This document shows positions 17,776-26,797 of a stretch of DNA of 64,000 nucleotides, one piece after another. The stretch spans positions 124,001 to 188,000 of the forward strand of contig JANWUV010000008.1 of the NCBI GenBank assembly GCA_025057975.1, given 5' to 3'. This stretch comes from Chloracidobacterium sp. Lineage in GTDB: Bacteria; Acidobacteriota; Blastocatellia; Chloracidobacteriales; Chloracidobacteriaceae. Each line of letters begins with the position of its first letter. The first letter of the stretch is position 1. Position numbers and translations under genes: made by a program. The notes beneath the pieces were generated by a model. It was not told the DNA's origin, ran no database searches, and saw nothing but the letters and a program-made list of their open reading frames with translations.

Positions 17776-19092
17776 TCAGTGTAGGCTCAGGACTTCGCCA
17801 ATAAGATAAATCGAACCATAGACAACAATTAAGCCGTCCGGGGGCGTCAGCTGACGGGCCATGGCTAGCGCCGTCGCTGCATCCGCCGCTTGCATGACGG
17901 CGGACGGCAGCCAGTAGCCGAGCGCCATCACCTCCAAGCTATCACGCGGCGTCGTACGGGGCTGTCGGCTAACTTCGGTCAAAATAATCCGGTCAACCAC
18001 CGCTGACATCTGGGACAACAACTCAACAGCTGGCTTGTCGCGCATCGTGGCAAACACCGCCGTGATGGGACGACGCCGGCAGTCAGTGTGGAGAAAATAC
18101 GCCAATGCCGCCGCGCCCTGCGGGTTATGCGCCCCGTCCAGCAACATCGGCGGCGAGCCGTCCACCCACTGCAACCGGCCAGGCCAGACGGCGCGTTCGA
18201 GACCGGCAAGAACAGCCCTCCCGATGTCGCCGTCGCTATACCCAAGCGCAAGAAGATAGTCGGCGGCCGTCAGTGCGGCCAGCGCCGCATTCTGCGCCTG
18301 ATGTGCGCCGCGCAACGCAAGCTTGCCGACTTGCCCGCCAAGGCTTGGCAATCGTTCGTCGAAACGCACCCAAGGCAGGCCGGTTTCGTCGCACTGCGCA
18401 ATAGAAAACGGCGCAATCCACCTTGGCGCAAGCCCCTTTTCCAGCGCGACCTGGCTGAGCACCCACCGCGCCGCCTCCGGTTGCGTATCGGCGATGTACA
18501 CCGGTACGCCGGGCTTCATAATCCCGGCTTTCTCGCGTGCGATGTGCGCCATCGTCGGCCCAAGCCATTCACGGTGATCCTCGCCGATGTTGGTAATGAT
18601 GGAAGCCGCCGGCATGAGTACGTTTGTGGCGTCCAAGCGGCCGCCGAGGCCGACTTCGGCGACGACAACATCCACCTTTTGCGCGGCAAAGTAGGTGAAA
18701 GCGGCGGCCGTGAGGTGCTCGAAAAACGTTGGACGAGCGGCAAGCCGTCCGTCTTTCAGGGCTGCTTCAACGGCGTCGTAGACCTGGGTTGTGACCTGTG
18801 CAAAAGCTTCCTCGGTGATGTTCTCGCCGTTGATCTTGATCCGCTCCACTGGACTAATCAGATGCGGCGAGGTGTATAACCCGACGCGCAAGCCAGCCTG
18901 TTGCAGAATACTGGCCAGGAAGGCGCAGGTTGAACCCTTGCCGTTTGTGCCGGCGACGTGGAGTGAGGGAAACCGGCGCTCCGGGCGACCGAGCGCGTCA
19001 AGCAACGAAGTCACGGCGGCAAGGCCGAGCTTCATCGCCGTAACTTCATTGCCCAGCCCGTAAAGATAATCAACCGACGCTGTAAAGTTCAC
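17776..19092 (-). CDS. folC: Folylpolyglutamate/dihydrofolate synthase
   Basis: FolC joins glutamate to dihydropteroate or folates, an ATP-dependent Mur-ligase-type reaction. The P-loop HVAGTNGKGSTCAFL is near residue 42, with SPHLISPVERIKING (about 70-85), VDVVVAEVGLGGRLDATN (about 130-145), ITNIGEDH, and LLDGAHNP later. The likely start is a GTG at 19092 (NFTASVDYLYGLGNE), which matches the usual FolC opening; the frame runs 53 codons further upstream, but that part is Arg/Cys-rich and unlike the family. It follows accD, the common accD-folC order, after a 268-bp gap in which I see nothing. Confidence 0.94.
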   Translation of the reverse strand: MNFTASVDYLYGLGNEVTAMKLGLAAVTSLLDALGRPERRFPSLHVAGTNGKGSTCAFLASILQQAGLRVGLYTSPHLISPVERIKINGENITEEAFAQVTTQVYDAVEAALKDGRLAARPTFFEHLTAAAFTYFAAQKVDVVVAEVGLGGRLDATNVLMPAASIITNIGEDHREWLGPTMAHIAREKAGIMKPGVPVYIADTQPEAARWVLSQVALEKGLAPRWIAPFSIAQCDETGLPWVRFDERLPSLGGQVGKLALRGAHQAQNAALAALTAADYLLALGYSDGDIGRAVLAGLERAVWPGRLQWVDGSPPMLLDGAHNPQGAAALAYFLHTDCRRRPITAVFATMRDKPAVELLSQMSAVVDRIILTEVSRQPRTTPRDSLEVMALGYWLPSAVMQAADAATALAMARQLTPPDGLIVVYGSIYLIGEVLSLH

Positions 19093-19360
19093 AAATGTGC
19101 ACCGTCCGCACTTGGACTCACATCTCGCCGCCGAGAATTTTGCGCCCCTAGGACGACCGCCGTAGTCCCTTTGACTTCGCCTGCAACATGGGCAAAGTCG
19201 CAAACTACCGCCGTAGATTGGACTTCGTGCCTTGGCGCTGACGCTGATCACGCCCCGCCGCCTTCAGCCGCACGCCGCGTGCGTCGCCGTCGCCAAAGCC
19301 AACCGCGCCTTTACCCCGTGGAATGATGGGCATGGGTTGAAGCAACTCTCCCAGTCGGCG

Positions 19361-20209
19361 TCAACGCGCCATAAAATCCAGCGCGTCTATCAGAAAACGC
19401 CGCATGTGGCGGCGATCCACCACAGCGTCCAGCATCCCATGCTCTAGAAGAAACTCAGCGCGCTGAAAGCCGGGGGGCAGTTTCTGGCGGATGGTCTGTT
19501 CGATAACGCGCGGGCCGGCGAAACCAATCAATGCTCCGGGCTCAGCAATATTGATGTCGCCCAGCATGGCGAAGCTAGCCGTAACGCCGCCGGTGGTGGG
19601 GTCAGTGAGAACGGAAATGTACGGCACTCGCGCCGCGTCCAGTCGGGCGAGCGCGCCGCAGATTTTCGCCAACTGCATAAGGCTGTACGTCCCTTCCATC
19701 ATGCGCGCGCCGCCCGAAGCGGAGACAATGATCAGCGGGCGTTGCTTGGCGATCGCCCGCTCAATGGCGCGTGTGACCTTTTCACCGACAACCGATCCCA
19801 TACTGCCACCGATGAATTCCATCACCATAACGCAGCCGATAATCGGACGCCCACCTAGCTTGCCTTCGGCGCACACAATGGCGTCGTTGAAGCCAGTGCT
19901 CTGCCGGGCCTGCGCAATGCGGTCGGCGTACGACTTAGTGTCAAAAAACCCTAGAACATCGGTGGACACAATGTTGTCGTCGAAGGTCTCGTAGCGCCCT
20001 TCGTCGAACAGGTGCGCCAGCCGGTGCAGGGTCGGCCATTTCAGGTGATGGCCGCAGTTGGTACAGACGTTGAGGTTAGCTTCAAGGTCCTTCTTGAAGT
20101 GCGTCGTCCCGCAGGCGGGACATTTGACGAACAACCCCTCCGTACGCACTTTGCGGTCGGCAGGCGGCGTTTCGTCCGTGATGTTGCGTTTGCGTCTAAA
20201 CCAGGCCAT
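19361..20209 (-). CDS. accD: Acetyl-CoA carboxylase carboxyltransferase subunit beta
   Basis: Transfers the carboxyl group from biotin to acetyl-CoA in the first step of fatty-acid synthesis, together with AccA (not in the window). The N-terminal zinc ribbon is clear: CPACGTTH...CTNCGHH at residues about 30-55. The crotonase-fold region contains GGSMGSVVGEKVTRAIE, SASGGARMMEGTYSLMQ, TDPTTGGVTASFAMLGD and GFAGPRVIEQTI. The ATG at 20209 (MAWFRRKR) gives 282 aa, the family length; the longer frame upstream overlaps the divergent neighbour's leader and is not family-like. Confidence 0.96.
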   Translation of the reverse strand: MAWFRRKRNITDETPPADRKVRTEGLFVKCPACGTTHFKKDLEANLNVCTNCGHHLKWPTLHRLAHLFDEGRYETFDDNIVSTDVLGFFDTKSYADRIAQARQSTGFNDAIVCAEGKLGGRPIIGCVMVMEFIGGSMGSVVGEKVTRAIERAIAKQRPLIIVSASGGARMMEGTYSLMQLAKICGALARLDAARVPYISVLTDPTTGGVTASFAMLGDINIAEPGALIGFAGPRVIEQTIRQKLPPGFQRAEFLLEHGMLDAVVDRRHMRRFLIDALDFMAR

Positions 20210-20368
20210 AGGCGCGAGATACATCAGGCGGCCGACGACTTGGCGAAGCGCATCGGCGGTGATGTCATTGACAGCGACAACCATAGTAGGTTTGGCTGTG
20301 CGGCGTCCAGCCGGCAAAGTGTTCGGCGGCGTGAACTTTTCAAGCTCGATGATGGCTTGGTACACACG

Positions 20369-22870
20369 ATGAAACGACTTCAAAAAAACCTGCTTGCAGT
20401 TTGGGTGACAGGCTTGTTCGTCTTGCAACTCGCCGTCGGCGCGGCGCAAGCGCAGGAGTTCGCCGACTTCGGCCTCGTCCGTTCGGAGATTCGCGTGACG
20501 CTTCGGCCGGCGGACTACAGTGCGGATGTCACGGCTCTTCTTGAGCTGACTAACATCGCCAAGCAGGCCGAAGCTCGGACGCTCACCCTACGCCTGACCA
20601 AAGCGGCGAAGGTTACGGCTTTTACCGTCAACGACCGATCCATGCCGACAGATGAAAAGAAGCAACCGGGCACCGATACGGCCATTGCCGCTTACGTCGC
20701 CGAGCTTTCCCCGCCGCTGCCGCCGGGCGGCAAGGTGACGGCGCAACTGGTGTACAGCCTGACCTACCGTGAGAGCACCAACTACGCGGCGCTAACGCCC
20801 GGCGACAGCCTGCTGTTGCCGGAAGCGGGCTGGACGCCCTTCATCCACCTACCGCAAAGCAGCTACGGCCCTGATACTGCTCCCTACGTGCTAACAGTGA
20901 CGAGGCCAGCGGACGGCGAAGTGTGGTCGAGCGGTGTCCGGCAGGAAGTCGGTGAACATGTAGTCTTCACCTCTACGTTGGCTGGATCTCCGTGGCTGGT
21001 CGTGCAACCGTTCGCCACGTTGGTCAGTCGCCGCTTCTCTCCCGCCGCTGGGGCGCCGACGGTCATCGCTGTTTACGGTGCACAGGGCCTACCGGAGAAA
21101 AGCGCCCGCAACGCTGAACGGTTGGCGGAAGAGGTCGAACGGATGTTGTTGTTTTACCAAGCTTTGTGGGGCGAAGTTCCCATTCGTGAATTTCGCGTTC
21201 TCACCACACCACGGCGCATTGTCGCCGACCGGCGCAGTCCCGAACTGCGTGGGCGGGACTTCGACACCGACCGCGCTATTCGGCATGCCGCGCCCGGCGC
21301 GGCGCTGATGGAAACTGCGACGCTGCTGCGGCCAGCGCTTGATGCGGAAACCATTGAGTGGCTAACGGCCGCCGTCGCCCAAACGTGGTTGGGCGGCAAG
21401 GTTCGCTTGCGCGGCCGCGGATGGACGGTGCTAGCGGACGCTCTGCCGGCCTACCTGACCAGCCAGTATATTCAGCAACACTACGGTGCGGCGGCGGAAC
21501 GTGATTTCTGGCTGCGGCGAAGCTTTGCCTACAGCCGACTGGCGAACGTCCGGGTTTCGCAACAGGGGTTTGAGCGTGGGATTGACGCCATTCCCCTCCT
21601 GCAGCACCCGACTTTCCCAGACTACTACGTAAGTGTTCCGAACAGAGGGGCGCTGGTTTTCCGCCTGCTGGAACGCCTTGTCGGACGCGACACGCTGCTG
21701 GGGGCGGTCAAAGCGACCGTCGGTGACGCGAGCGGAACAGCGACCTATGACACTTTTCGTGCGCGTCTGGTTGGAACGCCGCCCGATGAACGCCGCGCTA
21801 GCTTTTTCAGGCAGTGGTTTGAAGAGCTAAGCGAGCCAGACTTTGTCGTCGGCATTCCTGTCAAGCGCGAGGACGGCCCAGGTTGGCGCTGTGCGCTACG
21901 TAATCTTGGTACGGGAGATGCCGTGCTACCGGTTGTCGCCTTGACGGACAAGGGCGAGAAGCTCACGGCAATAGTTGAAGTGCCGTCAAAGGGCTACGGA
22001 ACCGCCGTTTTTGAAACAACAGCGACGATTGTCGAGGTTGAGCTTGACCCGGAAAAGCTCTACCCGCAGGTGCGCTTCGGCTACGACCGCAACTCCAAAC
22101 AGTTTGACAACGATGCTCGCCCAGAACGGCGGCATGCTTTCAGCTTGCTCCTTGACGCCGAGGCGACGCTGACGCGCCGTCTGAAAGCCGACGAAACTGA
22201 AGCTCAACGTCAAGCGGAGGCTGAACGGCTGCTGCGTGAGGCCGTCACCCGTGAACCCGGTCTGGCGCTTGCTCACGCCTACCTAGCCCGGACGTTAGTG
22301 GCGCAGGGGAAGCTTGACGCGGCGCAGGAGGCCGTCGCCGCCGTCCGCCGCGCCAACCCGCCGTCGCGTTATCCGTTGGCTCTGGCGCTGCTGACGGAAG
22401 GCGACCTCGCGGCGGCGCGCAAGGAACACGACCGGGCGCGCGCCGCCTACAAGACCGCTTTTGAGATGGAAGCCGGCCCGACCCTTGATGAACAGGCGCG
22501 ACGAGGCCTGCTGGCGAGTGAAAACGCCGCTGGCCGGTCGTTTCCGCCGGACGACGAGATACGCGCCTTCCTCTCAACTATGGATAAGGCCATTCGTGCC
22601 AGTACGTCTAAAGCTCTAGAAAGCTGCTTCATTCGTCCCGACACGTCGAAATTCGTCCTTGGCATCGTCGTTTCCAAACCTGACTCATGGACGACGCAGG
22701 CCTTCCGCATGGAGCGCCTTGACGCCCAGCGCGTTCTGCTGGACGTCAACGTCGCCGTGGTTTCGGCGACCAAGGAAGCGCAAGCCGGGACGGGACTGCT
22801 GACGCTGCGCCGCGTCGGCGCCGGCTGGATGGTGGAGCGTCTAGACCAGTTTGTTCTATCCAAACGGTAG
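20369..22870 (+). CDS. Secreted M1-peptidase-like protein lacking the zinc motif, with C-terminal TPR
   Basis: An 833-aa protein with a signal peptide (MKRLQKNLLAVWVTGLFVLQ, cleavage probably after AQA at 26-28). The N-terminal 250 residues look like the beta-rich N-domain of M1 aminopeptidases. Near residue 330-350 the stretch AAVAQTWLGGKV...GWTVLADALPAYLTSQY aligns in spacing with the M1 block HELAHQWFG...WLNEGFATY, but both zinc histidines and the catalytic and third-ligand glutamates are replaced. Residues about 610-720 form TPR-like helices (LLREAVTREPGLALAHAYLARTLVAQGKLDAA). The last 100 residues are of unknown type. I infer a non-catalytic envelope protein. It is divergent from accD, 159 bp away. 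Confidence 0.75.
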   Translation: MKRLQKNLLAVWVTGLFVLQLAVGAAQAQEFADFGLVRSEIRVTLRPADYSADVTALLELTNIAKQAEARTLTLRLTKAAKVTAFTVNDRSMPTDEKKQPGTDTAIAAYVAELSPPLPPGGKVTAQLVYSLTYRESTNYAALTPGDSLLLPEAGWTPFIHLPQSSYGPDTAPYVLTVTRPADGEVWSSGVRQEVGEHVVFTSTLAGSPWLVVQPFATLVSRRFSPAAGAPTVIAVYGAQGLPEKSARNAERLAEEVERMLLFYQALWGEVPIREFRVLTTPRRIVADRRSPELRGRDFDTDRAIRHAAPGAALMETATLLRPALDAETIEWLTAAVAQTWLGGKVRLRGRGWTVLADALPAYLTSQYIQQHYGAAAERDFWLRRSFAYSRLANVRVSQQGFERGIDAIPLLQHPTFPDYYVSVPNRGALVFRLLERLVGRDTLLGAVKATVGDASGTATYDTFRARLVGTPPDERRASFFRQWFEELSEPDFVVGIPVKREDGPGWRCALRNLGTGDAVLPVVALTDKGEKLTAIVEVPSKGYGTAVFETTATIVEVELDPEKLYPQVRFGYDRNSKQFDNDARPERRHAFSLLLDAEATLTRRLKADETEAQRQAEAERLLREAVTREPGLALAHAYLARTLVAQGKLDAAQEAVAAVRRANPPSRYPLALALLTEGDLAAARKEHDRARAAYKTAFEMEAGPTLDEQARRGLLASENAAGRSFPPDDEIRAFLSTMDKAIRASTSKALESCFIRPDTSKFVLGIVVSKPDSWTTQAFRMERLDAQRVLLDVNVAVVSATKEAQAGTGLLTLRRVGAGWMVERLDQFVLSKR

Positions 22871-23020
22871 CCTGTCTTTTGCCGACCCGTCCCGCCGTGA
22901 GACGGCGGAACCCTAGGCTTGCCGGCGACTCTCGCCGCGTGAACAAGAAGCCGGAAAAGCAAACAATCTGTCCGCCCACGTCAGCGCCCCCGACCGGAGC
23001 CAAAACCCCGCTGGCGAGCG

Positions 23021-23974
23021 TCATTCAACCGCCAGCGATCGCCGGACACCGGAACGCTGGAAATAACGCTGTGCCCAAGCGACATCGCGGGCGATTTGCG
23101 CCCGGAGTTCTTCTAGTCCAGCGAACTTTCGCTCTGGGCGAAGCCGGTGCAGAAAGCGCGTCCGTAGCGACATGCCATAAAGATCGCCGTCGAAGTCCAG
23201 AATGTGCGTCTCAACCACACGTTGCCGGCTGTCGCCAATGGTTGGACGGAAGCCGATATTGGTGACGCTGCGCCGCCAGACACCCTTGATAAGCGTCGCA
23301 GTGACGTAAACGCCGTCGGCCGGCAAAACGCGGTTAATCACAGCGATGTTGGCGGTTGGGAAGTTGATGGTTCGTCCCAGACGGCGACCAACCACAACTT
23401 CACCCTCTACACCATACGGACGCATCAGCATCCGCCGCGCCCAATTGACTCGCCCGGCTTGAATGGCTTCGCGCAAGAGGGTTGAGCTGACGCGCTTGCC
23501 GCGCAGTAGCACAGCCTCGACTTCGTATGCCGCACAGCCGTAATCCGCGCCCAGACAACGCAGCGTAGTGATATTGCCCTGCCGGGCGCGACCGAACACG
23601 AAGTTTTCACCTAAGTGGATTTCGCGCGGTCGCAGCGCCGTAAACAAGATCGTCCGCGCAAATTCGGTCGCCGACAACGCCGCCAGTTCCCGATTGAAGG
23701 GAAGCACCAATGTCTGCCGGATGCCCAGAATGCGCAACGCCTCCAGCCGTTGCCCGAGCGTTTGCAACAGCGGTGGCGCGGTCTCCGGATACAGGACAGC
23801 GCGCGGGTGCGGGTCGAAGGTCACAACGGTCGGCGTACACGCCAGCGCGGCGGCGCGCTCCACAACACGCCGAATAATGGTTTGGTGGCCCACATGCAGG
23901 CCGTCAAAAACGCCCATCGTCAGGACGGTGGGCGTCTGGAGCTGAGGCGACCGCCAATCGTGAAAAATGTTCAT
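23021..23974 (-). CDS. ribF: Bifunctional riboflavin kinase/FAD synthetase
   Basis: Makes FMN from riboflavin and then FAD. The N-terminal nucleotidyltransferase domain opens with MGVFDGLHVGHQTIIRRVVE (residues about 20-39) and has LVLPFNRELAALSATEFARTIL and VGENFVFG-like VHLGENFVFGRARQGN. The C-terminal flavokinase domain has the GRTINFPTANI motif (about 205-215) and GVYVTATL. Total 317 aa. It is the last gene of the minus-strand run that begins with the prepilin peptidase, 91 bp behind the Sua5 gene. Confidence 0.96.
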   Translation of the reverse strand: MNIFHDWRSPQLQTPTVLTMGVFDGLHVGHQTIIRRVVERAAALACTPTVVTFDPHPRAVLYPETAPPLLQTLGQRLEALRILGIRQTLVLPFNRELAALSATEFARTILFTALRPREIHLGENFVFGRARQGNITTLRCLGADYGCAAYEVEAVLLRGKRVSSTLLREAIQAGRVNWARRMLMRPYGVEGEVVVGRRLGRTINFPTANIAVINRVLPADGVYVTATLIKGVWRRSVTNIGFRPTIGDSRQRVVETHILDFDGDLYGMSLRTRFLHRLRPERKFAGLEELRAQIARDVAWAQRYFQRSGVRRSLAVE

Positions 23975-24065
23975 GCGGGCGACCGGGCCGGCGCAAGTCG
24001 AGATGGAGCCTAGCAGCGATCATACCACCGCCTTTCCAAATTTGGCGTGTGGAAGTTGCGGAGTT

Positions 24066-25085
24066 TCACAGGGTTCCCGCCGAGGGCGCATAAGCCGCGC
24101 GACTAAGCCGGTCGCGGAGGCCGTCCCAAGCCGGGTCGTCGGGGACCTGCTCCACCACAATGACTTCCACAAACTGTGCGTCAAGGTCATGCAGGGCGGC
24201 GTAGAGCTGTCGGGCGTAAGCCGCAACGTCAAGCGGCAGGCGAATCAACACGACATCGGGCGCAGCGGTCACGTCTGACATCACCAGCGCCCCAGTTCGG
24301 CGCTTCTGCGCTTGGTGATCCGCCAGTCGTTGTTCAAGCCCTGTGACATCCCCAAACGGCAGCAATTCCACGCGGGCGCGCGGGGCGTAGTGGCGTGGGA
24401 ACTGACCGGGGCTAGGTGCGACGGTGACCGGCGGCGCTGACTGCAACGGCCGGCGGGCGACGGCTTCCAGCACGGCTTGCGACAACACACCCGCCCGCCA
24501 AAGCGTTGGCGGGTCCGTCGTCACATCCACCACCGCCGACTCGATGCCGACTGGACAGGGGCCGCCGTCAAGCACAGCGGCGATCCGACCGCCGAGGCTT
24601 TTGAGAACATGGTCGGCGGTGGTCGGCGACACTTCCGTAAAGCGGTTGGCGCTGGGCGCGGCGAGCGGCGCTCCCACCGCCCGAAGAAGCGCCTGCGCAA
24701 CAGGGTGGGACGGCCACCGCACCCCAACGGTCGCGCCGCCGGCCGTTACATTGGACGGCACGCGCGGGTGTTTTGGCAAAATGAGCGTCAGTGGTCCCGG
24801 AAAAAAGGCGTCCATCAACCGGTACGCTGCCGGCGGAATCTCGACGGCGACCCGTTCAAGCCAGTCGCTTTCCGCAATGTGGACAATCAGCGGATTGTTT
24901 GGCGGCCGGCCCTTGGCGGCGAAAATCCGCGCGACAGCGACTTCGTCGAACGCCGGTGCGCCAAGGCCGTATACGGTTTCTGTCGGGAACGCCACTAACT
25001 GACCGCTGCGAAGTAGCGCCGCCGCCTTAGCGATAGCTTCCGGGTTGGGACGTGTGGAGTCGCAGAAAATTCGTTCCGTCCGCAT
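24066..25085 (-). CDS. L-threonylcarbamoyladenylate synthase (Sua5 type)
   Basis: Makes threonylcarbamoyl-AMP for the t6A37 modification of ANN-decoding tRNAs. The YrdC domain shows LVAFPTETVYGLGAPAFDE (about residues 30-48), IFAAKGRPPNNPLIVHI, FFPGPLTLIL and APSANRFTEVSPTT. The linker SPGQFPRHYAPRARVELL (about 230) leads into the extra C-terminal Sua5 domain, so this is the long Sua5 form and not the short TsaC. Two ATGs are possible, 25085 and 25097 (four codons longer); neither has a strong ribosome site. Confidence 0.95.
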   Translation of the reverse strand: MRTERIFCDSTRPNPEAIAKAAALLRSGQLVAFPTETVYGLGAPAFDEVAVARIFAAKGRPPNNPLIVHIAESDWLERVAVEIPPAAYRLMDAFFPGPLTLILPKHPRVPSNVTAGGATVGVRWPSHPVAQALLRAVGAPLAAPSANRFTEVSPTTADHVLKSLGGRIAAVLDGGPCPVGIESAVVDVTTDPPTLWRAGVLSQAVLEAVARRPLQSAPPVTVAPSPGQFPRHYAPRARVELLPFGDVTGLEQRLADHQAQKRRTGALVMSDVTAAPDVVLIRLPLDVAAYARQLYAALHDLDAQFVEVIVVEQVPDDPAWDGLRDRLSRAAYAPSAGTL

Positions 25086-25164
25086 CAGACATCCCATCCG
25101 TCAATCGGCGGCGAAGAAGACGCCTCACCAAGCCGTCTGTGGAACGCCTACGTATGGACCGGTC

Positions 25165-25668
25165 TCACGGCAAGCCCATCATAGTCGCCAAACTGATTTT
25201 GAGCGATTTCGGCAAATCGTCCAGTGACCTACCAGGACTGTGCTTCCAGTCCTGCAGGACCTCGCGCCGGCCGTCCGACCTGACGACTTCTTGATAGTAC
25301 ACAGCGTGCAGGTCGGTGTTCTGGAGTGGGACGACGATGATCAGCCGTCGTTCGTCGTCAATCCGGTGACCATTGGGATAGAGTCGCAGCACCAGATAGT
25401 CGCCGACCAGCTCGATCTTTTCCTCAAGGTAATCGTCCGCCTCAACGCTGGCGAGGAAAGCCTGCCCAAGCAACTCGGCCAGGGGGCCGCGAATGGCCGG
25501 CAGCTTGAAAAAGCTGATTCGCTGAACCCGTCCACGCGATCCTTTGACTTCGTGGTGGGGATAGCGTCCCTGCCAGACGCGGAGCAGCGCACGGTCGCCG
25601 GTCTGCGCCCAGACGGACAGGCTTAGGACGGCGCAGAGAACCAATACAGCCGGTACACAAAGCTTCAT
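25165..25668 (-). CDS. Small secreted protein of unknown function
   Basis: A 167-aa protein with a clear signal peptide (MKLCVPAVLVLCAVLSLSVWAQ). The mature part is a mixed alpha/beta sequence ending in LPKSLKISLATMMGLP; I do not recognise a family. GGAG eight bases before the ATG makes the start secure. It lies 29 bp behind pheS and 79 bp ahead of the Sua5 gene on the same strand, so it is probably co-transcribed, but nothing links it to translation. Confidence 0.75.
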   Translation of the reverse strand: MKLCVPAVLVLCAVLSLSVWAQTGDRALLRVWQGRYPHHEVKGSRGRVQRISFFKLPAIRGPLAELLGQAFLASVEADDYLEEKIELVGDYLVLRLYPNGHRIDDERRLIIVVPLQNTDLHAVYYQEVVRSDGRREVLQDWKHSPGRSLDDLPKSLKISLATMMGLP

Positions 25669-25697
25669 ACATTGTCTCCAAGACGCGCCGCCCGGCC

Positions 25698-26783
25698 TCA
25701 GAACTGACTCAAAAACCGCAGATCGTTTTCAAAGTACAGCCGGATGTCGTCAATGCCGTAGAGCAGAGCGGCCATACGGTCTATGCCAAACCCAAAGGCG
25801 AAGCCGGAAAATTCCGTCGGATCAATCCGGCAGGCGCGCAGGACGTTTGGATGCACCATGCCCGAACCGCCCAACTCGATCCAGCCGGTGTGCTTACATA
25901 CGCGACAGCCGGTTCCGCCGCAAAAAATACACTGAAAGTCGGTTTCCGCCCCCGGTTCGACAAAGGGGAAGTAGCTAGGCCGGAAGCGCAGCGTGACAGG
26001 GCGCTCAAAAAGCCGGGTCAAAAATACCTGCAGCGTCCCCTTGAGGTCGGCCATGGTAATCCCATGCCCAACGTTGAGGCCTTCGACCTGAAAGAACATC
26101 GGGCTGTGGGTGGCGTCCGGTTCGTCGCGGCGAAAGACACGCCCCGGCGCAATGACACGCAGCGGCGGACGGCGGCGCTGCATAGCGTGAATCTGGACGT
26201 TTGAGGTCTGCGACCGCAGCGCCAGTTCGTCGTTGATGTAGAAGGTGTCCGTCAGATCGCGCGCCGGATGGTCGGGTGGGATGTTGAGCGCGTCGAAGTT
26301 ATAAAAAACTGTATCCACTTCAGGACCGTCCTCGACGGCGTAGCCCATCGCCACGAAGATGTCTTCAATCCGCTCCCGAATCTGGGTCAATGGGTGAGCG
26401 CGTCCGCGTCGGCGGACTAGCCCCGGCAGCGTCACATCCACGGCTTCGCGCCGAATGGTTTCGGCTTCCTCAAAAGCTTTGAGGTGACGCTCCAGTTCCG
26501 TCAGCGTCGCCTCCACTTCCGCTTTGAAGGCGTTGAGCGCCGCGCCGCGCGCCGGACGCACGTCGGGCGGCAGAGTTCCAAGCTCCTTGAGTTTCAGCGC
26601 CAACGCGCCCTGCTTGCGGGCTAGCCAGTAGTCGTTGACCGCCTGCCAGTGGCGGCGCGGTGGTGCGGCGGCATCCGCCGTGAACGGTGGCAGCACCCAC
26701 TCTGGAAAACGCTCGAGGAACAGAGCTGTGAGACGGTGGTGGGCGTCAGTGATGGCGGCGTGAAGTGATGGCGCGTCAGTCAT
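25698..26783 (-). CDS. pheS: Phenylalanyl-tRNA synthetase alpha subunit
   Basis: Catalytic alpha subunit of the alpha2beta2 synthetase. A coiled-coil N-terminal arm (about residues 40-115) is followed by the class II core: [19 protein letters not shown] (motif 1 region), [48 protein letters not shown] (motif 2) and [22 protein letters not shown] (motif 3). The cysteine cluster [12 protein letters not shown] near 290 is usual in this family. 361 aa. The beta subunit gene pheT is not next to it, which is unusual; downstream is a small secreted protein. Only 14 bp separate it from the prepilin peptidase gene. Confidence 0.96.
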   Translation of the reverse strand: MTDAPSLHAAITDAHHRLTALFLERFPEWVLPPFTADAAAPPRRHWQAVNDYWLARKQGALALKLKELGTLPPDVRPARGAALNAFKAEVEATLTELERHLKAFEEAETIRREAVDVTLPGLVRRRGRAHPLTQIRERIEDIFVAMGYAVEDGPEVDTVFYNFDALNIPPDHPARDLTDTFYINDELALRSQTSNVQIHAMQRRRPPLRVIAPGRVFRRDEPDATHSPMFFQVEGLNVGHGITMADLKGTLQVFLTRLFERPVTLRFRPSYFPFVEPGAETDFQCIFCGGTGCRVCKHTGWIELGGSGMVHPNVLRACRIDPTEFSGFAFGFGIDRMAALLYGIDDIRLYFENDLRFLSQF

Positions 26784-26797
26784 AGCGGTGAGGCGAA

